Below are positions 11,001-19,480 of a stretch of DNA of 64,000 bases, in pieces. This DNA comes from Phycisphaerae bacterium (GTDB lineage Bacteria > Planctomycetota > Phycisphaerae > UBA1845 > PWPN01): positions 1 to 64,000 of the forward strand of contig JAUCQB010000120.1 of assembly GCA_030372985.1 (NCBI GenBank), in the 5' to 3' direction. The notes beneath the pieces were generated by a model, which saw only the letters and a list, made by a program, of their open reading frames with translations, was not told where the DNA came from and searched no databases. The translations under genes were made by a program, and so were the position numbers. Within the stretch, counting starts at the first letter, position 1, and each line of letters opens with the position of its first letter.

Positions 11001-11277
11001 AGTGCCACAGCCGGCCGTCGCCTGCGAGATAGAGCTGTCCGGTGCAGATGCCGCCGATCGGCATGCCGATGTAGTCAAGCTCGCCGGCGGCAGATCGGTA
11101 TATGGTGGGGGCGCCGCGCTCAAACAGCGAACGAACCCACAACGGATCGAGCTTCTTGTCCGCCGGAATGGGGAAGTCGGTCACATCGGCGGGATTGAAC
11201 GGCCCGGCGATGGCCCTGATTGCGCCTGTGCCCGCAATGGCCAGGCCTGTTGAGGCAAGGAAGGCCCTGCGGCTCAT
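8098..11277 (-). CDS. GH116-family (non-lysosomal glucosylceramidase/bile acid beta-glucosidase-like) protein, Tat-type signal
   Basis: [25 protein letters not shown] signal; [66 protein letters not shown]. The track extends to 11454, but the region above 11277 contains a palindromic repeat, so 11277 is the preferred start. Confidence 0.87.
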   Translation of the reverse strand: [1059 protein letters not shown]

Positions 11278-11305
11278 GTCGTGGCTGCTCGAGCATCGAG
11301 TTTCT

Positions 11306-11352
11306 GCCAGGGGCTCGCGCCCCTGGCTACAGACCTGTGCCCCTTCGGGACA
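11306..11352. repeat. Tandem-hairpin repeat element, copy A (CCAGGGGC-TCGC-GCCCCTGG + spacer + CTTC-loop hairpin)
   Basis: GCCAGGGGCTCGCGCCCCTGGCTACAGACCTGTGCCCCTTCGGGACA; matches copy B at 30333..30382. Confidence 0.8.
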
Positions 11353-11503
11353 AGATGGCCGCTGGAGGTGAGGGATCGCAGGAGAATCAGGCAGCGGCAG
11401 GCGAGTCACATCCGTATGCCTTGCCTCATTGTTGGCGCGTTCATTATCGCTCATCTCTCCGGTCGTCTCCGTTCAGCGATTGTCGGCGTTGCCGGATCCT
11501 GTC

Positions 11504-14035
11504 CTACCTGCGCTGCTCGTATCGAAAGATCCTCGCTCCCGGCCGGTCGCGAATCTCCACCGGCAGGCCGTCTTTCATCAGCACCTGCCCGCTGACGTCT
11601 GCTCGCTTGTCCGTGTCAAGGTCAATCACGGTGTACGTCACGCCCGCCTGCAGACCGCGAAGCGGCAGCCGTGCCGACTCATAGATGCTCTCGCCACGGC
11701 GAAACGCCTGCACCACACCCTCACCCTTGTCCGGCAGATCGAATTGCCAGGCCATCCAGGCATCGTTGGCCGTGTCGTACCGTGTCAGCGGGTAGTAGTC
11801 CCCATCGAGCATGTAATTCGCCATCTGCCTCCATTCGCCGATGACACGACGGGCCCGCTCAAAGTCATATTGCCGATCTCGCATGTCGTAGCAGCAGATA
11901 AGGTGCGGGCAGAAGCAACTGCGAGAGTCATACAATCCTTCGCGGGTCATCCCGGTGCCGTAGAAAGGCAGCCAGAACGAAAGCCCGTATGTGTGGTTCT
12001 GCTGGCCCACCGGCTCGAGGATGTAGTCGCTGCGAAGCAGGGGGACGGCTCGGCGCATGGTCTCCAGGTCGTTGCGGCGGCCGCCCGAGGCGCACGAATC
12101 GATCAGCATGTCCGGGTGCCGGCGCCGCAGTTCGTCCCAATACGCCAGGTAGCCGGTGACATAGCGGATCTCCGTGATGCCTTGGCGATCCGGTGCATCG
12201 TTGGCCCGCCATCGTTCGAGCGGGTCGGTGTTGAAGTCCTGACGGTACAGGTCGATGCCCTGCTCAGTCAACAGCTTGTCCACATGGTTGGTCAGCCATT
12301 CGCGTGCCGCGTCGTTGCCGAGATTCAGCAGCTTGTCTCCCGGTTTCGATCGATCGGCCACGTCCTGGTTTGGGTCGGTAGGCGGGCCGAGTAGCCAATC
12401 CTGATGATTCCGCCACAGCCACGTGCCCGGCGTGACCCGCTCGGGCTCAAACCAGACGATCGTCTTGATGCCCTTGCTTCGTGCGTGATCGCTTATTGCC
12501 CGCAGGCCGTTGGGGAACCGCTTGGGGTCCACCTCCCAGGTGCCTGTGTTGGGCCAACCGGCTGCATTGTAGCGAGGGTCGTTCGGATACCATCCGGCGT
12601 CCATCCACCAGTAGTCCAGCGGCAGACGCTCTTCGACGTAGCGGTCGACGAAGAACTTCTGATTCTCCTCGTTGGCGTGGATCATCTCACCGAACTGATG
12701 CGAGCTGCACGCGGCCGTCTGGGCTCGCACTGGCTGTCCCCCCGGACGCGGCATACCGTGCGCTCGCATCCATTGCCGCCAGAGATTCTGGGCGCGAATC
12801 CTGTCGCCACTCCAGAACTGCACGACGACCAGCGGCGTGCGGATCTCCTCGCCAGGGTGCAGCGTGAGGCGAGTCAGCTCCTGCCCGGCGCGCACCCGCA
12901 GCCCAGTGTCCCTGTCGCGAGTGAACTGCGACGCCCACTGGCCGGGCCATCCGATGACGACGATAACACCCTGATCACCCCACTGGATGTTGTAGTACGG
13001 CCACTGGCCGTTGGTCGGCCGTCCGCCGCCAGGGGCAAAGCGAAGCTCTGCGCCGGGGCCCATCAGCGTCTGCAGCGGCTCGAAGCTGTTGATTGTGCAG
13101 GAATCGCCTCGGTTGTGATGAAGAACAAACTCGCATTCCTTCGGCCGCTCCAACCGGATATCCATCGCCTGGATCTGCTCGAGTATCGGGGTATCCGCCG
13201 TGCCGGTGTTCTTGAAATACAGCGTCCATTCCTCGACCGGAAAGTCCGTATACTCGATCGCTTCACAGCGCACCACCAGACCGGTTTGCGGATCGGTGTA
13301 GGTCGACGACAGTCCGACCCGATTCTGATCGACGCGGAGGCTTGTTCGCTTGGGTTTCCACGTCGGCAGTAGCTTCGACGACGATCGTCCTCCGTAGATG
13401 AACGAGAAGGGCGGTTCGGCAGTGGGGGGCTTGCGCGCCGCATCGAGCAGCGGCAACTCGCCAAGCCAAACCGTCTTGCCGTCCGCCAGCGTGACCTTCG
13501 CATCCGCCCAGTCGGCCTGGTCACAGGAAATACCGTCGCCCCCGTCATCTACCTGCAAAATGAACTCGGTCGCGCCGCCAAGGTCGACGTCAACTGCCAC
13601 GCTCGCGGCGCCCTCCCGCATCAAGCCGGAGCGAAAGGCTTCCGTCCCGCCGACCTGGACGGCGAAGACGACGCTCCCTCGTCCACCGGATGTCTGGTCA
13701 TTCGTGTCCACACCCACAGTGGCGTTGAATCTCGTGCCAGCGCCCGGCAGTCGAACGATTACCCTGCTGAACGCGTGACAGTACAGCCCCCGGGTGTATT
13801 GGCTCGCTCCGATCCGCATCGGGCGCCCGTTGCGGGCGTTTCTCTGCACCGGGTCGTGGTTGGCTTCCACGATCAGCCCGGCTTCATACGACCGAGTCGT
13901 CACCTCGCCCCGAAACTTCGCCGTTGCCCACTGCCTGGCCTCGGCCATTTCGTCAGGTCGTACGGTCACTGCCCGTGCAGCGACTTGACAGACCAGACCA
14001 GCAATCAACACCAGTGCGGCTTTCAGCATGGTCAT
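11504..14035 (-). CDS. Alpha-galactosidase (GH36/GH27-like) with N-terminal NPCBM domain
   Basis: YWWMDAGWYPNDPRYN, GIKTIVWFEPERVTPGTWL, DLYRQDFNTDPLERW, LIDSCASGGRRNDLETMRR; NPCBM-like FNATVGVDTNDQTSGGRGSVVFAVQVGG. Start MTMLKAALVLIAG at 14035. Confidence 0.93.
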   Translation of the reverse strand: MTMLKAALVLIAGLVCQVAARAVTVRPDEMAEARQWATAKFRGEVTTRSYEAGLIVEANHDPVQRNARNGRPMRIGASQYTRGLYCHAFSRVIVRLPGAGTRFNATVGVDTNDQTSGGRGSVVFAVQVGGTEAFRSGLMREGAASVAVDVDLGGATEFILQVDDGGDGISCDQADWADAKVTLADGKTVWLGELPLLDAARKPPTAEPPFSFIYGGRSSSKLLPTWKPKRTSLRVDQNRVGLSSTYTDPQTGLVVRCEAIEYTDFPVEEWTLYFKNTGTADTPILEQIQAMDIRLERPKECEFVLHHNRGDSCTINSFEPLQTLMGPGAELRFAPGGGRPTNGQWPYYNIQWGDQGVIVVIGWPGQWASQFTRDRDTGLRVRAGQELTRLTLHPGEEIRTPLVVVQFWSGDRIRAQNLWRQWMRAHGMPRPGGQPVRAQTAACSSHQFGEMIHANEENQKFFVDRYVEERLPLDYWWMDAGWYPNDPRYNAAGWPNTGTWEVDPKRFPNGLRAISDHARSKGIKTIVWFEPERVTPGTWLWRNHQDWLLGPPTDPNQDVADRSKPGDKLLNLGNDAAREWLTNHVDKLLTEQGIDLYRQDFNTDPLERWRANDAPDRQGITEIRYVTGYLAYWDELRRRHPDMLIDSCASGGRRNDLETMRRAVPLLRSDYILEPVGQQNHTYGLSFWLPFYGTGMTREGLYDSRSCFCPHLICCYDMRDRQYDFERARRVIGEWRQMANYMLDGDYYPLTRYDTANDAWMAWQFDLPDKGEGVVQAFRRGESIYESARLPLRGLQAGVTYTVIDLDTDKRADVSGQVLMKDGLPVEIRDRPGARIFRYEQRR

Positions 14036-14206
14036 GATACAACTCCCTGTTGATGTCTCGATCGCCCAATGAGCTGCAAAGAAACATTCTATCTGGGACG
14101 GCAGGGAACACAAAACGAATTCGCCCGTTTCTGAAGGCGCTGTCGCTTTTGCCGCCGCGCGTGTATGATCTGCTCCGTCGTGTGCTGATATGCATAGTCC
14201 AGATGC

Positions 14207-16612
14207 GTGAGGACGATCATGTCTTGCTCAATGAATGCCGGGCCATTCGATCACCACTTGAGGGATATCATCGGGTGCCGAAGCAGGCCGCGACGGCGGG
14301 CTCTGGCCGTTGCCGGGCTCTGTTTTGCACTTGGCGCTGCGGCCCATGCCGCCGAGCCCGTCTGGATCACGGCCTCAGGGCCACGTTGTCCCTTGATGCG
14401 TAAGGAGTTTACGGTCAGCACGGCGCCGTCAAAGGCGGTCGTGCGGATCGTGGGTCTCGGCCATTTCGAGCTGCGCGTCAACGGCAAACGAGCCGGCGAT
14501 TCGCTGATCAATCAGGCGTGGTCGCAGTATGACAAGACGATCTACTTCCAGGAGTTCGACATTGCGCCGCTTCTGGTCACAGGTGACAACGCTCTAGGGG
14601 TGATGCTCGGCAATTCCTTCTGGTACAACCCGCCGTCCCCGGCCGGGCGGTATCACAAGGGCGGAGCGGAATGCACGTTCGGGACACAGTATCTGATGTG
14701 GGTTGATACGGATGTCGAGATGGCCGACGGAAGCCGAACGCGCATCGTGTCGGACAGCACATGGAAGACCTCTGCCGGTCCGCTGACCTTCAGCCATGTC
14801 TACGGCGGCGAGGACTACGACGCCCGCCTCGAACAACCCGGCTGGGACCAACCGGGCTTCGATGACAAGGCTTGGACCTCGGTCGCAGTCGCCGATTCGC
14901 CGGCAGGCAAGCTGGAGAGACAATTCTGGCCGCCAATGCGAGCGAAAGAGGTCTTCCCGGCAAAAGATATCGTCCCCGCCGGGGAGGGCGTCTTCCACAT
15001 CTTCTTCGGCCAGAACGCTTCCGGCATCGTCCGTTTCACTGTTGAAGGCAAGCGTGGCGAGAGCTTCACGCTCCAGCCCTCCGAGTATCGCGGCGACAAA
15101 GGCGAGTTCATGAAGCCGCGGTGGGGGGCTCCAGTGCTGTTCCGCTACACGCTCAAAGGCGGCGGGCCCGAAACGCATCAATGGCTTTTCCACTACAACG
15201 GTTTCCAGGCGGTCGAAATGGTGGGAGCGGTCCCGGCCGGCCAGCCCAATCCGAAAGGACTCCCCGTCGTTCGACGCATCGAACTGGTTCACGTCCGCAG
15301 CGATCTGCCGCAGGTCGGCGAGTTTGAAGGGTCAAGCAGGCTCTACAACCAAACGCATCAGCTCGTCGACTGGGCGATGCGCTCCAACATGACCTACGTG
15401 ATGACCGACTGCCCGCATCGCGAGAAGCTCGGCTGGTTGGAGTGCGCTCACCTGTGCGCGCCGATGTTCAGCTACCGCTACGACTGCCGCGATTGGCTTG
15501 CCAAGATCACCCGCGACATCCGCGACGCCCAGGAACCCTCCGGACGCATCCTCACGGTCGCACCGTCATATGCGGGCACGCGTTTCCCCGACGCCTTCCA
15601 CTGGACTGTTGAATGGGGCGCGGCCGGGGCTCTCCTGCCTTGGCATCACTACGTCTGGTACGGCGATCCGCAGATTCTCCGCGACAACTACGACTGTATG
15701 TGCCGGTTTGTCGATTTCGTGTCCTCCGCCTCGAAGGATGGCATCGCCCCCGCGGGTCTCGGCGACTGGTACGACTACGGCCACGGCCAGCCGCCCGGCC
15801 CCAGCCGCTTCACCCCGCAGGATCTGACCGCCACGGCCGTGGAGGTCATGTGCATCGACGCGGTCATTCAGGCGGCCGAGGTCCTGGAGCGAGCCGACGA
15901 TGTCCAGCGTTACCGCGGCCTTCGAGACAAGACCGCAGTGAGCTTTCTCAAGAAGTTCTACGACACGCAGAAGCGCGTGTTCGCGAATCATGGCTCATGC
16001 CAGTGCGCCCACACCATTGCACTGACCGCCGGACTCGTCCCGGAGGTCGACAGGCAGGCGGTTCTTGACGCCGTCATCGAGGATTTGGCCAAACGCGACT
16101 GGCAGCAGACCCCTGGCGACGTCGGCCACGTCTTCTTCATCCGGGCCCTGGCCGAGGCCGGCCGTTCCGATGTGCTGCATCGTGTCTACTCACGCGACGG
16201 CCTGGGCAGCTACGGCGGCATCCTCAAGAAAGGCCTGACCGCCATGCCCGAAACGTGGGACGCGATGAACGACGGCTACCAGTCCCTGAACCACTGCATG
16301 CTCGGGCACGTGATGGAATGGTACTACGCCTACGTCGCCGGCATTCGCCAGCAGCCCGATAGCATCGGTTGGAAGCGTGTGCTGATCGCCCCGCAGCCCG
16401 GCCCGCTGGATCATGCCGAGGCAACCTTCGCAAGCCCCGCCGGCATGATCACCAGCCGTTGGACCGTGGCCGCTGGCAGGTTGCGTCTCGAGGCGACAGT
16501 GCCCGAGGGCGTCTCCGCCCGCCTGCTCGCCCCCGACGGCACCGCGAAGGATGTCCAGGCTGGCGCCCACGTACTCGACTCAGCCTACACCTGGCGCGAA
16601 CCCGAGAGGTGA
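14207..16612 (+). CDS. Alpha-L-rhamnosidase (GH78)
   Basis: RVNGKRAGDSLINQAWSQYDKTIYFQEFDI, MTDCPHREKLGWLECAH, GLGDWYDYGHGQPPGPS, MPETWDAMNDGYQSLNHCMLGHVMEWYY. Confidence 0.93.
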   Translation: MRTIMSCSMNAGPFDHHLRDIIGCRSRPRRRALAVAGLCFALGAAAHAAEPVWITASGPRCPLMRKEFTVSTAPSKAVVRIVGLGHFELRVNGKRAGDSLINQAWSQYDKTIYFQEFDIAPLLVTGDNALGVMLGNSFWYNPPSPAGRYHKGGAECTFGTQYLMWVDTDVEMADGSRTRIVSDSTWKTSAGPLTFSHVYGGEDYDARLEQPGWDQPGFDDKAWTSVAVADSPAGKLERQFWPPMRAKEVFPAKDIVPAGEGVFHIFFGQNASGIVRFTVEGKRGESFTLQPSEYRGDKGEFMKPRWGAPVLFRYTLKGGGPETHQWLFHYNGFQAVEMVGAVPAGQPNPKGLPVVRRIELVHVRSDLPQVGEFEGSSRLYNQTHQLVDWAMRSNMTYVMTDCPHREKLGWLECAHLCAPMFSYRYDCRDWLAKITRDIRDAQEPSGRILTVAPSYAGTRFPDAFHWTVEWGAAGALLPWHHYVWYGDPQILRDNYDCMCRFVDFVSSASKDGIAPAGLGDWYDYGHGQPPGPSRFTPQDLTATAVEVMCIDAVIQAAEVLERADDVQRYRGLRDKTAVSFLKKFYDTQKRVFANHGSCQCAHTIALTAGLVPEVDRQAVLDAVIEDLAKRDWQQTPGDVGHVFFIRALAEAGRSDVLHRVYSRDGLGSYGGILKKGLTAMPETWDAMNDGYQSLNHCMLGHVMEWYYAYVAGIRQQPDSIGWKRVLIAPQPGPLDHAEATFASPAGMITSRWTVAAGRLRLEATVPEGVSARLLAPDGTAKDVQAGAHVLDSAYTWREPER

Positions 16613-16675
16613 TGAGGTGGTAGGGCGTGCTCCGCACGCCGGTTGTTCTGTGCGTCATGAGAAGCGGGTGAAACC

Positions 16676-19009
16676 CTACGGACTCACGCAGCTCCAATCC
16701 GCCGGCACCTCCGGCCCCGAGAGACATCCGAAAAAGAGCGAGACATCAGCCTGGTCGACATCACTGTCGTTATCGAGGTGGGCGTCGATGCATCCCGGTT
16801 CGTTTTGGAGGACTGCAGTACCACTCAGGCATGCCTGAAACAGGCCGAAGTCCTTCTGATCCACGTCCCCGTCGCGGTCCATGTCGCCTGGGGCAATGGG
16901 AGGGCCGACAACCGTGAGCGTCGCGGAGTTGGAGGGCGTGCTGCCGTTAACGTTGCTGACGACGCAGCGGTATTGACCGGCCTCCTGATCGGTGGCGTTG
17001 AGTACCGTCAGGATGGTCGAGGTGACACCGGAGTAGTGTGTCCCGCCCATCAGGGCGACGCCGTCCTTCTCCCATTGATAGCTCAGCGTGCCCTCGCCCA
17101 TGGCAGCGACCAGGAAGGATGCATCCCGACCCCACTCAACGCTTTGAGCCGACGGCTGCTGGATGACGATGGGCGGCATGCTGCCGCGGCAGTAGATGAA
17201 GCAGTGCACGGTGTTCAGATTCTGGAAGCCGTTGTTGTAGCCCGGCCAGTCGTACAGGGCCCCCGCACCGTCATAGCTTGGGTAACCCGGCGTGTTCTTA
17301 TTCCCATAGGGGTCGTTGAACACCGCAGTGTACTGCGTGGTGTAGTAGCCGATGGCCGTGATGTAGTGACCAGCGCTCGTCAGACTGTTGAGCACGACAC
17401 ACGGGTCGTCGTTGTTCACCTCAAGCTGCAGCTTCGCCCAGGTCGGCGACCAATCAACCTCGGACGACAGCCCATGGTTGATGATGTAATCGCGCATGTA
17501 GCCTTTGGTGTCCGCCCAGTTGTTGCGCACGATGTAGGCATAGCCGCCGTACGCCCACTGGCGGCTGGCGTCCCTGGCTCTGTAGTCGTACGTGACGCCG
17601 TTGTAGGTGTAGATCTCAGAGACATACCGGCCGTAATGGCTGACGTGCGAGTAAGGCCACGAACAGGTAACGTCCCAGTAGGGCAGTATGCCGAAGTAGT
17701 TGATGGCCATGATGGCCGAGGATGCCCCGCACGCCCAGTCGCCGTCAAAGCTGTCCGGGGCATCATAGACCTGGTGAAGGTAAGGCACGGTTCCCAGAAG
17801 AGTCACCAGATTGGCCGCGGGGATCGGCAGTGGCTGTTCAGATGCGGCCTGAATCTCCAGGGGCAACGAGGTCGCGTCGAGCTTGATGAAGGTCGCGGCC
17901 GTCGCGTTCAGTCTGACTTTCGGATTCAGCGAATAAGCCGGCGGTTCGCTGTCACGCAGGTGTGTCGCTGAGTTTCGGTTCACCGAAGCCTGATAGAGTT
18001 CCCCGGTGACCAACGACAGAAACGCGATCTGTTGGCCGCTGGGCGATAACCGTGCGGCCGCCTCATGCTCACCGAGCTCCCAGGTCAGCCGCCGTTTTCC
18101 GCTCCCGTCGCAGTCGATCTGATAGATGTCCGAATCGATCACCTTGGTGCCGTCGAGCCTCTCCGTTCTGGAATACAAAACAGTCTGACCATCGAGTGCC
18201 CAGGATGGATCAGTGCCTTCATCGAGGTCATGCACCTGCCTCGATTGAAGGTCAATGCACTTCAGACGCGCGGCGATCGTGCTGACCGCCAGCCGCCGCG
18301 AATCAGGCGACCACACCGGTTTGAAATAGGCATCCTGACCGGCTGTCAACCGCGAGCTCTTGCCGCTGTCCAGTTGGAGCACGGCAACCTGGTCATCCTT
18401 GGTGTTATATGCCACGCGAGTGCCGTCCGGCGAAATCACCGCCAGATTGACGTAGTGGCCAAGCGACGCCGTGGCCACCGTCTCACCCGCCAGGTTGACC
18501 ACGCGCAGTTCCTGGTCGACGGTGAAGGCCGTCAGCCCGTCGCTCGAAAACGAAGGAACGCCGGCTCTGGCCGTTGGATCGCAAAGAAGAGCCAGCTTCC
18601 GCTGATCGAGGCTGTAGACCGCCGGCGCCTGCAACGGAAAGACACTGCCCGCCTGCGGAATGAGTAGCTTGAATCCCAGCCGCCTTCCATCGGGTGACCA
18701 GTTGAACGCATACCCGCTGCTCGGAGCGTCGGTAATCTGAAGAATGCTCTCCGCCTCGGTGTCATAGACATAGACGCCGTTGCCGTGATCGTCGGAAAGC
18801 GCCAGATGACGGCCATCGGGCGACCAGACGGGATTGCCGAAACGCAATCCGTCGCCTGCATCGTTTTGCAGGTGATTCGTGTGCTCATCACCTTCGAGCG
18901 ACAGGTCTGCTCCAGCGGCCAGATCAGCCACAGCCGGGATCGGCAAGACCGCCAGGAAAAGAGCTATACCGAGCCAGCGGATCCGGCCTGCTGCATTGCG
19001 GTCGCACAT
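16676..19009 (-). CDS. Secreted fusion: TolB/WD40-like beta-propeller + C39-like peptidase + Ig-like domain + C-terminal dockerin-like EF-hand pair
   Basis: Repeated SPDGxRxAxxxxD blades; VPYLHQVYDAPDSFDGDWACGASSAIMAINYFG (Cys peptidase motif) ... SAGHYITAIGYY; Ig-like QPSAQSVEWGRDASFLVAAMGEGTLSYQWEKDG...GQYRCVVSN; C-term GDMDRDGDVDQKDFGLFQACLSG...DNDSDVDQADVSLFFGCLSGP. Confidence 0.85.
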   Translation of the reverse strand: MCDRNAAGRIRWLGIALFLAVLPIPAVADLAAGADLSLEGDEHTNHLQNDAGDGLRFGNPVWSPDGRHLALSDDHGNGVYVYDTEAESILQITDAPSSGYAFNWSPDGRRLGFKLLIPQAGSVFPLQAPAVYSLDQRKLALLCDPTARAGVPSFSSDGLTAFTVDQELRVVNLAGETVATASLGHYVNLAVISPDGTRVAYNTKDDQVAVLQLDSGKSSRLTAGQDAYFKPVWSPDSRRLAVSTIAARLKCIDLQSRQVHDLDEGTDPSWALDGQTVLYSRTERLDGTKVIDSDIYQIDCDGSGKRRLTWELGEHEAAARLSPSGQQIAFLSLVTGELYQASVNRNSATHLRDSEPPAYSLNPKVRLNATAATFIKLDATSLPLEIQAASEQPLPIPAANLVTLLGTVPYLHQVYDAPDSFDGDWACGASSAIMAINYFGILPYWDVTCSWPYSHVSHYGRYVSEIYTYNGVTYDYRARDASRQWAYGGYAYIVRNNWADTKGYMRDYIINHGLSSEVDWSPTWAKLQLEVNNDDPCVVLNSLTSAGHYITAIGYYTTQYTAVFNDPYGNKNTPGYPSYDGAGALYDWPGYNNGFQNLNTVHCFIYCRGSMPPIVIQQPSAQSVEWGRDASFLVAAMGEGTLSYQWEKDGVALMGGTHYSGVTSTILTVLNATDQEAGQYRCVVSNVNGSTPSNSATLTVVGPPIAPGDMDRDGDVDQKDFGLFQACLSGTAVLQNEPGCIDAHLDNDSDVDQADVSLFFGCLSGPEVPADWSCVSP

Positions 19010-19480
19010 ACTACTTCTCCACCTCGGCCGTCTCGTGCCCAGCCTCGAAGAGTGCCCGAAATAACGAAGGGGGTGCCTGTCAGCGGACGATTCCCCTCCA
19101 CGACTTCCAGCTCCATCTTACCCGGAACCCGTCTTGCGTGGGATGATTCCTTGTCGATTCGAGCCGCTCTCCGTTGAGCAATCGTGGTTTGAGCCTCGCC
19201 GGCCGCAACAAGGTCAGAACGGCTGCTGGATGACGTATCTCCTGTAATTACAAGGGGATACGGCGTATGTCGGCGTGGCAGCGGCCCTTCGGCACATGTC
19301 AACTGACACGACTCGACCGGACGATCATCGTACCTGATCTTGCATGCGGAGCGAGTGCGACGCAATGTGCATCATTGACTCCAGATCGCGTCCGGGAACC
19401 CGGGACGCCACTGGAGCGTCAAATGACAGAAGGATAGCCCTTACCCATTGCTCCTTGTTTCTTGGACCCAGGAGAACAGC

